Shown here one piece after another: positions 35,794-44,294 of a stretch of DNA of 64,000 nt. Source of the stretch: Bog-756 sp963753905 (GTDB lineage Bacteria > Actinomycetota > Acidimicrobiia > Acidimicrobiales > RAAP-2). The DNA is taken from contig CAVWDZ010000001.1 of NCBI GenBank assembly GCA_963753905.1, forward strand, positions 186,001-250,000, given 5' to 3'. How positions within the stretch are numbered: the first letter of the stretch is position 1; every line of letters starts with the position of its first letter. The notes below the pieces were generated by a model, which searched no databases, was not told the DNA's origin, and worked only from the letters and a program-made list of their open reading frames with translations. Both the position numbers and the translations under genes were made by a program.

Positions 35794-36931
35794 CCAGCCG
35801 CTGGATCTCGTTCGTCCCCTCCCCGATCACCATCAGCGGGGCGTCGCGGTAGTAGCGCTCGACCGGCAGGTCGGTCGTGTAGCCCACACCACCGTGGATG
35901 CGCATGGCCTCGGTGGCCAGCTCGAGCGCTGTCTCACTGGCGAACAGCTTGGCCATCCCCGCCTCGACGTCGCAGCGGAGCCCGGCGGCCTTGCGAACGG
36001 CTGCGTTCCTCGTGAGCAGGCGCGCCGCCTCGAGCCGGGTGGCCATGTCGGCGAGCTTGAGTTGAATGGCCTGGTGTTCGGCGATGGGCTTGCCGAAGGT
36101 CACCCGTTGCTGGGCGTAGTCGAGTGCGGCGTCGAACGCGGCCCTCGCCACGCCCACGGCACGCGCCGCGATGTTGATCCGGCCGACTTCGAGCACGCTC
36201 AGGATGAGGGGCAGGCCGCGACCGGCCTCGCCGACGAGGTTGTCTGCAGGGACACGGTGGTCCGTGTAGGCCATCTCGACAGTCTCGACGCCCCGGTAGC
36301 CGAGCTTGCCGATGCTCCTGGCCACGGTGATCCCCCCGGAACGGGGACCCGGCTCCTTCTCCACGACGAAGGCGGAGATCCCGTCGTCGGTGCGGGCGGC
36401 CAGGGCCACGATGCCGGCGCGCTCGCCGTTGGTGACCCAGGCCTTGGTGCCGTTGATGACGTACTCGTCACCGTCGCGCACGGCACGACACGAGATGTTG
36501 CGGGTGTCGCTGCCCGCATCGGGCTCGGACAGGGACAACGCCCCGCGCCGTGCACCGGTCGCCATGGCGGGCAGCCACCGTTGCCGCTGCGCCTCGGTGC
36601 CGTGCGCCATGAGCAGGGTGGCGGCCATGGTGTGGGTGTTGACGATGCCGGTCAGGCTCATCCACCCGTAGGAGAGCTCCTCGATGATGCCGATGTAGGT
36701 CAGCAGGTCCAGCCCGAGCCCGCCGTAGGGCTCGGGGATGGTCACCCCGAAGAGCCCGAGGTCGCGCATCTGGGCGACGATCTCGGCGGGAAAGCGGTCC
36801 TCGCGTTCGAAGGCCGATGCGACGGGCACGACCTCGTCGGCGACGAACCGGCGGACCGTCTCGATGATCGCCTCCCGCACGTCGGGATCGGTGGGGGCGC
36901 CCGTGGTCGGAGTGTCGGCCTCCTCTGCCAT
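35756..36931 (-). CDS. Acyl-CoA dehydrogenase, single-gene type
   Basis: A 391-residue homotetrameric-type acyl-CoA dehydrogenase. LSLSEPDAGSDTRN is the FAD loop, and IHGGVGYTTDLPVERYYRD is followed by VIGEGTNEIQRLV with the catalytic-base glutamate in its usual place. The ATG at 36931 (MAEEADTP) is preferred, with 36943 an alternative. It runs towards and overlaps the end of the CoA-transferase gene. It is divergent from the next ligase, with a copy of the shared repeat between. Confidence 0.92.
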   Translation of the reverse strand: MAEEADTPTTGAPTDPDVREAIIETVRRFVADEVVPVASAFEREDRFPAEIVAQMRDLGLFGVTIPEPYGGLGLDLLTYIGIIEELSYGWMSLTGIVNTHTMAATLLMAHGTEAQRQRWLPAMATGARRGALSLSEPDAGSDTRNISCRAVRDGDEYVINGTKAWVTNGERAGIVALAARTDDGISAFVVEKEPGPRSGGITVARSIGKLGYRGVETVEMAYTDHRVPADNLVGEAGRGLPLILSVLEVGRINIAARAVGVARAAFDAALDYAQQRVTFGKPIAEHQAIQLKLADMATRLEAARLLTRNAAVRKAAGLRCDVEAGMAKLFASETALELATEAMRIHGGVGYTTDLPVERYYRDAPLMVIGEGTNEIQRLVIARGLLARARG

Positions 36932-36978
36932 GGACGAGAACACTACATCCCCTCTGTGTTGACCTCGATCTCATCAGC

Positions 36979-36993
36979 GAGAAGAATGTTTCC
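36979..36993. promoter_or_regulatory. Shared operator-like repeat between divergent genes
   Basis: GAGAAGAATGTTTCC keeps the AA/TT core with arms GAGAAG and GTTTCC. It lies between the acyl-CoA dehydrogenase (leftward, start 36931) and the ligase, directly before the ATG at 36995. Confidence 0.4.
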
Positions 36994-36994
36994 G

Positions 36995-38515
36995 ATGAGC
37001 GCGGCCCTGATGCACCACCCGCTCGAACGGGCCGCGGCACGGTTCGGTGACCGCGACGCAGTGCTCGCGGATGACCAACGCTGGTCGTTCCGCGCCCTCG
37101 ACGACGCCAGCACCGCATTCGGTCGTCACCTCGCAGCCCTCGGCGTGCGCCCCGGTGACCGCGTCGCCACGATGACCGCCAACAGGCCGGAGTTCGTGGT
37201 CGCGATCTACGGCATCAGCAAGATCGGCGCGGCCGCCGTGCTCCTGAGCCCCGCGTGGAAGCAGGCGGAGGTGCGTCACGCGCTCGGCCTCACCGCACCG
37301 GTGCACGCGGTCGCAGACGGGCCGGCCACCGCCCTGCTCGCCCGATGCCTGGGCGGGGACCGGGTCACCGACCTCGATGACCCTGCGGGGCTCCGCGACG
37401 CGGAGCACGACCGCGCAGGACCCGGCGACACGGGGGTGGGTGCGGACGACGAGGCGGTGCTCGTGTTCAGTTCGGGAACGACGGGACTGCCCAAGGCGGT
37501 CCGTCACACCCACCGCTCGATCGGGCACGCCACCGCGCACTGGTGCCGGACGCTCGGCCTCGGTCGGGACGACCGGTTCCAGGTCGCCACCCCGCCCTCG
37601 CACATCCTCGGTCTGCTCAACCTGCTGGCGTCGGTGTCGGCGGGCGCCACCGTGCGGTTGCACCGGCGGTTCGACCTCGACGAGGTCCTGCGGCGCATCG
37701 AGTCCGAGCGGATGACCCTCGAGATGGCGGTCGCGCCCATCGCGCTGGCGATGGCCAACCATCCGAGGTTGGAGGACTTCGATCTGTCGTCGTTGCGCTA
37801 CATCATGTGGGGGGCGACTCCCGTCAGCGAGCAGGTTGCCAGGCTGGTCACCGAACGGTCGGGCGTGCGCTGGCTGCCCGCCTACGGCGCGAGCGAGCTG
37901 CCGGTCATCGCCGGCAACGTCGTCGACGACCCCGGGTCCTGGCGCCTCGACTCCGCCGGTCTGGCCCCCGAGGGCGTCGAGTTGCGCGTGGTGGACCTCG
38001 ACGACGGTGCGGTGCTCACCCCGGGGGAGGTCGGGGAGATCCAGGTACGGAGCCCGTCGGTCATGTGCGGCTACCTGCCTGAGGAGGAGACGGCAGCTGC
38101 CTTCGCCGACGGCTGGTACCGGACCGGCGACGTCGGCTGGCTCGAGCCCGAGGGATGGGTCCACCTCACCGATCGTGCCAAGGAGATGATCAAGGTCAAC
38201 GGGTTCCAGGTCGCGCCGGCCGAGCTCGAGGAGGTCCTCCGTGGACATCCGGCCGTGCTCGACTGTGCGGTCTTCGGGCTCGTCGACGAGCGCTCGGGCG
38301 AGGTACCCGTCGCCGCTGTGCAGCTCGATCCGGATCGGACCGCAACAGCGGACGAGCTCCAAGAACGGGTCGCCGGGTCGCTGGCGACCTACAAGCGCCT
38401 CCACCACGTCGTGTTCGTCGACACCGTTCCGAGGCTCCCCTCGGGGAAGGTGCTTCGGCGGACGCTCCGCGACGAGTGGACCCCGGTCCTGCTGGCCGCG
38501 TCCCGGATGTCCTGA
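36995..38515 (+). CDS. AMP-forming acyl-CoA ligase
   Basis: A 506-residue ANL ligase with VFSSGTTGLPKAVRHTH (P-loop), YGASELPVIAGN, RTGDVG, LTDRAKEMIKVNGFQVAP and terminal SGKVLRRTL containing the catalytic lysine. It activates a carboxylic acid with ATP and CoA. An ATG at 36986 would add three residues. The stop overlaps the following acyl-CoA dehydrogenase start (TGATG), so a ligase and a two-subunit dehydrogenase are translated together. It is not closely similar to the ligase at 32978. Confidence 0.92.
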   Translation: MSAALMHHPLERAAARFGDRDAVLADDQRWSFRALDDASTAFGRHLAALGVRPGDRVATMTANRPEFVVAIYGISKIGAAAVLLSPAWKQAEVRHALGLTAPVHAVADGPATALLARCLGGDRVTDLDDPAGLRDAEHDRAGPGDTGVGADDEAVLVFSSGTTGLPKAVRHTHRSIGHATAHWCRTLGLGRDDRFQVATPPSHILGLLNLLASVSAGATVRLHRRFDLDEVLRRIESERMTLEMAVAPIALAMANHPRLEDFDLSSLRYIMWGATPVSEQVARLVTERSGVRWLPAYGASELPVIAGNVVDDPGSWRLDSAGLAPEGVELRVVDLDDGAVLTPGEVGEIQVRSPSVMCGYLPEEETAAAFADGWYRTGDVGWLEPEGWVHLTDRAKEMIKVNGFQVAPAELEEVLRGHPAVLDCAVFGLVDERSGEVPVAAVQLDPDRTATADELQERVAGSLATYKRLHHVVFVDTVPRLPSGKVLRRTLRDEWTPVLLAASRMS

Positions 38516-39561
38516 TGGACGTCCGGCTCTCTGCGGAGCAGCAGGCCCTCCGCGACGCGGCCGAACAGATGGTCGATCGGCTCGGTCCCCACACCGTCGC
38601 CGGGCTCTCCGACTCCGGGCGGTCCACGTCGTTCGACGCCGCGGTCGCGGCCGCGGGGTGGCGCGAGCTCCGTGTCCCGGTGGACGGGAAGGCGCCGCTC
38701 GCCTCTGGGGTAGAGGTGGCGGTCGTCGCCGAGCAGCTCGGCCGGGGTCCGGCCGACGTCCCGTTCCTCGGCCCGACGTTGGCGGCCGAGCTGCGACGGC
38801 TTGCCGGCGCACCGGCTGCCGGCGCCGCAGAAGTGGTCGCCTTCACCGCCTCGCTGTCGGGGCCTGCCGTCGCCGCCGGCGGGAGGATTCCGCTCGGCAC
38901 CGTGGCGGTCGACGCCGGTGGCGCGACCTCGGCGCTGCTGCTGGTGCCCGAGGGGACCGGCCACTGCCTGGCCGAGGTCCCGGTCGGGGCGGTCGAGCTG
39001 GGGACCGACCTGACCCGGCCCGGAGCCGCCATCGACGCCGCGTCGACCGTGCGCCGGGTCGAGCCCGGCGGGAACCGGCCGGTGACCGCCGGCGACCTCT
39101 CGACGTGGACCGCGCTCGGTCTGGCCGTTGCTTGCGCGGACCTGGTCGGGACGATGCGTGCTGCGATCGACCTCGCGGTCGACTACGCGTCTTCGCGCCG
39201 GCAGTTCGGTCGTCCCGTCGGCTCCTTCCAGGCCGTCCAGCACCTGCTGGCGGATGCCTTCGTGCTCATGGAGGGCTCACGCAGCGCCGCACTCCATGCC
39301 GCGTGGGCGGTCGACGCGCTCGCACCCGACGCGGCGATGGCCGCCGGTGCCGTGGCCAAGGCCTACTGCGCCCGTGCCGCACGCACCGTGTGCGAGACCG
39401 TCATCCAGGTCCATGGAGGCATCGGCAACACGTGGGAGTGCATGGCACACGTCCACCTCCGTCGGACCCTGCTCTCGAGCGAGCTGCTCGGCGGGGTCGG
39501 GGTCAATCTCGATCGTGTCCTCGCCGGCCACGGGATCGGAGCGCGCGATGGACTTCGGTGA
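38515..39561 (+). CDS. Acyl-CoA dehydrogenase, partner subunit
   Basis: A 348-residue dehydrogenase-like protein, MDVRLSAEQQALRDAAEQMV at the start, then SSRRQFGRPVGSFQAVQHLL and VIQVHGGIGNTWECMAHVHL. It is short in the middle beta-domain and lacks the SEPDAGSD loop, as expected for the degenerate subunit of a heteromeric enzyme. It overlaps the ligase by 1 base and the large subunit by 14 bases. Confidence 0.9.
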   Translation: MDVRLSAEQQALRDAAEQMVDRLGPHTVAGLSDSGRSTSFDAAVAAAGWRELRVPVDGKAPLASGVEVAVVAEQLGRGPADVPFLGPTLAAELRRLAGAPAAGAAEVVAFTASLSGPAVAAGGRIPLGTVAVDAGGATSALLLVPEGTGHCLAEVPVGAVELGTDLTRPGAAIDAASTVRRVEPGGNRPVTAGDLSTWTALGLAVACADLVGTMRAAIDLAVDYASSRRQFGRPVGSFQAVQHLLADAFVLMEGSRSAALHAAWAVDALAPDAAMAAGAVAKAYCARAARTVCETVIQVHGGIGNTWECMAHVHLRRTLLSSELLGGVGVNLDRVLAGHGIGARDGLR

Positions 39562-40678
39562 CTCGCCCGAGGAGGCCGCCTTCCGTCTCCGCCTCCGCTC
39601 GTGGCTCGAGGAGCACAATCCCGACCTGCCCGCGTCGTCCACCGACGACGAGTACTGGGCCGGCCAGGCAGCGTGGCACCGCTCGCTCTACGACGGCGGT
39701 TTCTTCGGCGCGACCTGGCCGCGGGAGATCGGTGGGCAGAGCCTGGCGAGCGTCTACGACGTGATCGTGGACGAGGAGCTGGCCGCCGCCGGCGCGCCGG
39801 CCCGGCCGAGTCTCGGTTACCTGGTCGAGGGCATCCTCGAGCATGGCACCAGTGACATCAGGGACCGTTTCCTGCCTGGCATCGTCAACGGTCGTGACCG
39901 GTGGTGCCAGGGGTTCAGCGAGCCCGATGCGGGCTCCGACCTCGCGTCGCTCCGGACCCGGGCCGACCGGGACGGCGGCGAGTACGTGATCACCGGCCAC
40001 AAGGTCTGGACCAGCTACTCCGACGACGCGGCATGGTGTCTGGTGCTCGCCCGGACCGACCACGACGCCCCCAAGCACAAGGGCATCTCGGCATTCGCCG
40101 TGCCCATGGGGCAGCCCGGCGTGCAGCGCCGTCCACTGCAGATGATCAACGGGATCACCAAGGAGTTCGGTGAGGTGCTCTTCGACGGTGCGCGGGTGCC
40201 GGCCGCCAACATGATCGGCGGGCAGGGCGAGGGGTGGCCGTTGGCCATGACCATCGTGAGCCACGAACGCGAGCCGCACGAGCTGGGCTTCGCCGGTCGG
40301 TACGCCAAGCAGGTGCACGACCTGGTCGCTCAGGTGCGTGCCGCTCCCGAGCGGTACGGCGCAGAGCAGGTCCGTGATCTAGCCTGGGCGATCGTCGAAT
40401 CAGAGATGCTGCGGCGCCACGTGTGCCGGCGGCTGTCCGACCGTCTCGACGGCGTCACCCACGGACCGGAGGGATCGGTGGACAAGTTGCTCATGACCCG
40501 GACCGAGCAGTCGGTCGGCCACGCGGCGCTCTCGGTGGGCGGGGTCCGTGCCGCCGGGACCGACGACACCTGGATGAAGGTGTACCTCTACAGCAGGGCA
40601 CAGAGCGTCATGGGCGGCACCTCCCAGATCCAGCGCAACCTGGTTGCGGCGCGGATCCTCCACCTCCCTGCGTCGTGA
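39548..40678 (+). CDS. Acyl-CoA dehydrogenase, large subunit
   Basis: A 376-residue protein with WCQGFSEPDAGSDLASLRTR, VITGHKVWTSYSDDAAWC and SVMGGTSQIQRNLVAARIL, the FAD-binding and C-terminal motifs of the family. Paired with the preceding subunit it should form one enzyme. It is close in length and layout to the large subunits at 26497 and 48047. The stop overlaps the GTG of the enoyl-CoA hydratase by 4 bases. Confidence 0.92.
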   Translation: MDFGDSPEEAAFRLRLRSWLEEHNPDLPASSTDDEYWAGQAAWHRSLYDGGFFGATWPREIGGQSLASVYDVIVDEELAAAGAPARPSLGYLVEGILEHGTSDIRDRFLPGIVNGRDRWCQGFSEPDAGSDLASLRTRADRDGGEYVITGHKVWTSYSDDAAWCLVLARTDHDAPKHKGISAFAVPMGQPGVQRRPLQMINGITKEFGEVLFDGARVPAANMIGGQGEGWPLAMTIVSHEREPHELGFAGRYAKQVHDLVAQVRAAPERYGAEQVRDLAWAIVESEMLRRHVCRRLSDRLDGVTHGPEGSVDKLLMTRTEQSVGHAALSVGGVRAAGTDDTWMKVYLYSRAQSVMGGTSQIQRNLVAARILHLPAS

Positions 40679-41463
40679 GCACCTACGACCTCACCGACGA
40701 GCTCGTCGTCGACGACGACGGGCCGGTCCGCATCATCCGGATGAACCGGCCCGAGCAGCTCAACGCGACCAACCGCGGACTCCACCGCGGACTCGCCGAG
40801 CTGTTCCCGCAGATCGATGCGGACGACGAGGTGCGTGCGGTGGTGCTTACCGGCAACGGGCGGGCGTTCTCTGCCGGCGGCGACTTCGCCTACCTCGACG
40901 AGCTGGCCCGGGACGCGCCACTCCGGCGCGAGACGCTCGCGCACGGAAAGCAGATCGTGACCGGCATGGTGCGCTGCCGCGTGCCGATCGTGGCCGCGGT
41001 CAACGGACCCGCGGTCGGGCTCGGGTGCAGCCTGGTGGCGCTCTCCGACATCGTCTTCATGGCCGAGAGCGCACACCTTGCCGATCCCCATGTGATGATC
41101 GGTCTCGTTGCCGCAGACGGGGGTCCGGTCACCTGGCCGCTCCTGTGCAGCCTGCAACTGGCCAAGGAGTACGCCCTCACCGGCGACCGCATCCCGGCTG
41201 CCCGCGCTGCGCAGATGGGACTGGCCAACCACGTCTGCGCCGACGACACGGTCCTCGAAGAGGCGCTCGCCTGCGCCCACCGCATCGCCGCACTGCCCCG
41301 CCAGGCGGTCGAGGACACCAAGCGCATCCTCAATCTGCACCTCGACCGGGCCGTGGTCGCCACGCTCGACTTCGCACTGGCTGCCGAGGACCGATCGTTC
41401 ACCTCGTCCGAGCTCCGGACGAACCTCGATCGGCTGCTCGCGCCACGTGGGGAGGACCGCTGA
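40675..41463 (+). CDS. Enoyl-CoA hydratase/isomerase-family protein
   Basis: A 262-residue crotonase. The oxyanion-hole segments GRAFSAGGDFAYL and GPAVGLGCSLVALSDIV are present. The residue usually glutamate after GxP is His here (LADPHVMIGLVAADGG), so it may be an isomerase or act on an unusual substrate rather than as a standard hydratase. The GTG at 40675 overlaps the dehydrogenase stop (GTGA). It completes a ligase-dehydrogenase-crotonase beta-oxidation unit and precedes a TetR gene by 74 bases. Confidence 0.9.
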   Translation: MSTYDLTDELVVDDDGPVRIIRMNRPEQLNATNRGLHRGLAELFPQIDADDEVRAVVLTGNGRAFSAGGDFAYLDELARDAPLRRETLAHGKQIVTGMVRCRVPIVAAVNGPAVGLGCSLVALSDIVFMAESAHLADPHVMIGLVAADGGPVTWPLLCSLQLAKEYALTGDRIPAARAAQMGLANHVCADDTVLEEALACAHRIAALPRQAVEDTKRILNLHLDRAVVATLDFALAAEDRSFTSSELRTNLDRLLAPRGEDR

Positions 41464-41537
41464 TGCCAGGGGCACCCGAGAACGCACTTCACCAGCGGAG
41501 ACACCGCCATTTCCGCCGCTCCACTACACTACGACCG

Positions 41538-42278
41538 ATGACGGACATCGAAGCGGCCGCCGGGGCCGAACCCGTTGAGACCGAACAACCGGCGGGCGAA
41601 CCGGGCGTGAGCCGGCGGGAGCTGGCGGTCGCCAGGTCGCTGTTCACCGCCAGGGCCAGGGCGGAAACCCGACTGCAGCGCTTCCTCGACGCCGCCCTCG
41701 AGCTCATGAACGAGGGGGGTCCGGGGAGCGACTTCACGGTGCACGAGGTCGTCGAACGCTCCGGCCAGTCGCTCCGGCTCTTCTACCAGTACTTCGGTGG
41801 GAAACACGAGCTCTTGCTGGCCCTGTTCGAGGAGTCCGTCCGCTGGACCACCGACTATCTCGAGGAGCGCATCGCCGGCGCGGAGGACCCGATGGAGCGC
41901 ATCCACCAGTTCGTGGTCGAGTACTACCGGCTGTGCCGGCCCCCGCACCGACAGGCCGAGACCGGACGGGGCTCCACGGTCCCGGTCATGACCGACTTCG
42001 CCCAACAGCTCCTCACCAGCCATCCTGCCGAGGCGGCCCTCGCCTTCGCCCCGCTGGTGTCGATGTTCGGCGAGCTGCTCGACGAAGCCGACGCCGCCGG
42101 CCGGGTGCGCCCCGGGCTGCGCCGGAGCCCGATCGCGGGGATGGTGCTCGAGGCGGTCATGTTCAACGCCTTCGCGAGCACGATCAGCGGGACCTCCGCG
42201 AGTGCCGACGATCTCGACCCGGCAGAGGAGCTCTGGGACTTCATCGTCCGTGGCGTGGGGACGGGGGATCGCCCGTAG
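41538..42278 (+). CDS. TetR-family transcriptional regulator
   Basis: A 246-residue regulator with an N-terminal TetR helix-turn-helix (ETRLQRFLDAALELMNEG, then FTVHEVVERSGQSLRLFYQY). The first 35 residues form a Glu/Pro-rich tail. The ATG at 41538 has no strong ribosome site. Its end overlaps the convergent TetR gene by 38 bases, so two TetR regulators sit tail to tail. It could control the ligase-dehydrogenase unit before it; no dedicated operator was seen. Confidence 0.88.
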   Translation: MTDIEAAAGAEPVETEQPAGEPGVSRRELAVARSLFTARARAETRLQRFLDAALELMNEGGPGSDFTVHEVVERSGQSLRLFYQYFGGKHELLLALFEESVRWTTDYLEERIAGAEDPMERIHQFVVEYYRLCRPPHRQAETGRGSTVPVMTDFAQQLLTSHPAEAALAFAPLVSMFGELLDEADAAGRVRPGLRRSPIAGMVLEAVMFNAFASTISGTSASADDLDPAEELWDFIVRGVGTGDRP

Positions 42279-42948
42279 CAGGAGCCGCAGGCCCTCGGCC
42301 GGACCGGGAGGTGTCCGCGGTGCAGGCGGCCAGGACGAACCCGACCAGGTGGTCGACGTCCCTTGTGGCCGGCCGGCGGTGCTGCCAGAGGAGGTCGGTG
42401 AGGGTTCCGACCACCGCGTGGGCGACGAGGACGGCGTCGACCTCGGGGTCCCGACACCCGAGCTCGCCGAGGTGTTCGGGCAGCAGTGTGGCGAGCCGGA
42501 CGGCGGTCGATGCGTAGGGAGAGGACCTCGAGCCGAGGTCGCCGGCGTTCCACAGCACGGCGAGCGTGGTGTGCGCACTCTCCGCGTCCGAGGCCTGGGC
42601 GAGGACGCCCTCGACCCACCGGCGGACCCTGCCCTCTGCGCTCTCCGCCTTGGTCATCTGGTGGGCCAGGTAGCTCACCAGCCGCTCGGTGCCGTCGTCG
42701 AGGATGGCCGCGACCAGCGCGTCCTTCGAGGCGAAGTGCCGGTAGAAGGCGTCGTTGGAGAGCCCGGCCTCGGCGACGATGTCTGCCACGCGGGGCCGCG
42801 CCCCGGTCCCGCACCGGCGCATGACCGCACGCCCGGCATCGAGCAGCCGGCGCACCTCGCCCGTGTAGTCCGGCCCGCGCTTCACGAGCGTCTCACGTGC
42901 GATCCGGGACGCTACGTCGTTCTGCTCCGGCGAAGATAGATTCTCCAT
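42241..42948 (-). CDS. TetR-family regulator, probable controller of the local regulon
   Basis: A 235-residue regulator. EVRRLLDAGRAVMRRCGTG leads into RVADIVAEAGLSNDAFYRHF, the TetR DNA-binding domain. It is divergent from an acyl-CoA dehydrogenase. A perfect copy of the 15-base repeat begins 4 bases upstream of its ATG and a half-copy (GAGAATC) overlaps its first codons, leaving no room for a ribosome site. The message is therefore probably leaderless or the start is further inside. The arrangement implies autoregulation. Related repeats before many neighbouring genes make it the best candidate regulator, by inference. Confidence 0.88.
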   Translation of the reverse strand: MENLSSPEQNDVASRIARETLVKRGPDYTGEVRRLLDAGRAVMRRCGTGARPRVADIVAEAGLSNDAFYRHFASKDALVAAILDDGTERLVSYLAHQMTKAESAEGRVRRWVEGVLAQASDAESAHTTLAVLWNAGDLGSRSSPYASTAVRLATLLPEHLGELGCRDPEVDAVLVAHAVVGTLTDLLWQHRRPATRDVDHLVGFVLAACTADTSRSGRGPAAPATGDPPSPRHGR

Positions 42949-42951
42949 TGA

Positions 42952-42966
42952 CAGAATGATATTCTG
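42952..42966. promoter_or_regulatory. Perfect copy of the shared 15-base operator-like palindrome
   Basis: CAGAATGATATTCTG has six-base arms that are perfect reverse complements around a 3-base spacer. It sits in the 44-base gap between the divergent TetR (42948) and acyl-CoA dehydrogenase (42993) starts, the classic position of a TetR operator. Confidence 0.7.
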
Positions 42967-42992
42967 CGCTTCGACGAGGAGGGGAGACCCCG

Positions 42993-44294
42993 ATGACCTG
43001 GGACTTCGAGACGGATCCTGCGTACCAGCAGAAGCTCGACTGGGCCGACGAGTTCGTGCGCACGGAGGTCGAGCCGATCGACACGCTCTGGCGCGGGCTC
43101 GAGTTCACGCCGCCCGAGGGGACCCTGCGGGCGATCGTGGACCCGCTCAAGGACCGGGTGCGGGCCGAGGGCATGTGGGCGACCCACCTCGGCCCCGAGC
43201 TCGGCGGCCAGGGCCACGGACAGCTCAAGCTCTCGCTCCTCAACGAGATCCTCGGCCGGTCCTCCTGGGCACCGGTCATCTTCGGCTGCCAGGCGCCCGA
43301 CACCGGCAACGCCGAGATCATCGCCCACTACGGGACCGAGGCGCAGAAGGAGCGCTACCTGCGTCCCCTTCTCGAGGGGTCGATCTTCTCCTGCTACTCG
43401 ATGACCGAGCCCCAGGGAGGCTCGGACCCGACCCGGTTCGAGACCCGTGCCGTGCGGGACGGTGACCAGTGGATCCTCAACGGGTGGAAGTTCTTCTCCT
43501 CGAACGCCCGGACCGCCGCGTTCCTCATCGTGATGGCCGTGACCAACCCCGAGGTGAGCGCCTACCAGGGCATGTCGATGTTCCTCGTCCCCTCGGACAC
43601 CCCCGGCATCGAGATCGTCCGCAACATCGGCCTCGCCGGTGAGCCCGTGGGCGAGGGCTCGCACGCCCTCATCCACTACAACGACGTGCGCCTCCCACCC
43701 GAGGCGCTCCTCGGAGGTGAGGGTCAGGCATTCGCGATCGCCCAGACCCGCCTCGGTGGTGGTCGCATCCACCACGCCATGCGGACCATCGGCATGGCCC
43801 GGCGCGCGCTCGACGCCATGTGCGAGCGCGCGCTCAGCCGTGAGGTGCAGGGCGGGCGCCTGTCGGACAAGCAATTCGTCCAGGGCTACATCGCGGACTC
43901 CTACGCCCAGCTCACGCAGTTCCGCCTCTACGTGCTGTACACCGCGTGGCTCATCGACAAGCACAACGACTACCGGAAGGTGCGCAAGGACATCGCCGCG
44001 GTCAAGGTCCTGATGCCGGGTGTCCTGCACGACATCGCCTGGCGGGCCATCCAGATCCACGGCGCGCTCGGCGTCAGCAACGAGATGTCCTTCCCCTCGA
44101 TGATGATCGCCGCCAGTGTGATGGGCCTCGCGGACGGTCCGACCGAGGTGCACAAGGTGACCGTCGCCAAACAGGTGCTCCGTGACCACGAGGCGACCGA
44201 CGGTCCCTGGCCGACCCAGCACCTCCCGACGCGCCGCGAGGCGGCACGCGAGAAGTTCGCCGCCCTCCTCGAACTCGAAGTGGGGAATCTCTGA
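42993..44294 (+). CDS. Acyl-CoA dehydrogenase of the ACAD10/11-like type
   Basis: A 433-residue dehydrogenase with YSMTEPQGGSDPTRFETRAV, LNGWKFFSSNARTAAF, IQIHGALGVSNEMSFPSMM and LADGPTEVHKVTVAKQVLR. The TEPQ/LADGPTEVH pattern is that of the ACAD10/ACAD11 and LvaC group rather than ordinary medium-chain enzymes. The kinase-fold gene that follows overlaps by one base, so the two halves found fused in ACAD10/11 are encoded here as neighbours. GAGGAGGGG precedes the ATG. The operator-like palindrome is 27 bases upstream. Confidence 0.92.
   Translation: MTWDFETDPAYQQKLDWADEFVRTEVEPIDTLWRGLEFTPPEGTLRAIVDPLKDRVRAEGMWATHLGPELGGQGHGQLKLSLLNEILGRSSWAPVIFGCQAPDTGNAEIIAHYGTEAQKERYLRPLLEGSIFSCYSMTEPQGGSDPTRFETRAVRDGDQWILNGWKFFSSNARTAAFLIVMAVTNPEVSAYQGMSMFLVPSDTPGIEIVRNIGLAGEPVGEGSHALIHYNDVRLPPEALLGGEGQAFAIAQTRLGGGRIHHAMRTIGMARRALDAMCERALSREVQGGRLSDKQFVQGYIADSYAQLTQFRLYVLYTAWLIDKHNDYRKVRKDIAAVKVLMPGVLHDIAWRAIQIHGALGVSNEMSFPSMMIAASVMGLADGPTEVHKVTVAKQVLRDHEATDGPWPTQHLPTRREAAREKFAALLELEVGNL

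Noticed and set aside
35324..36985. N-terminal extension of the second ligase frame
   Set aside because: It overlaps the CoA-transferase and is antisense to an acyl-CoA dehydrogenase; real similarity begins near 36995.
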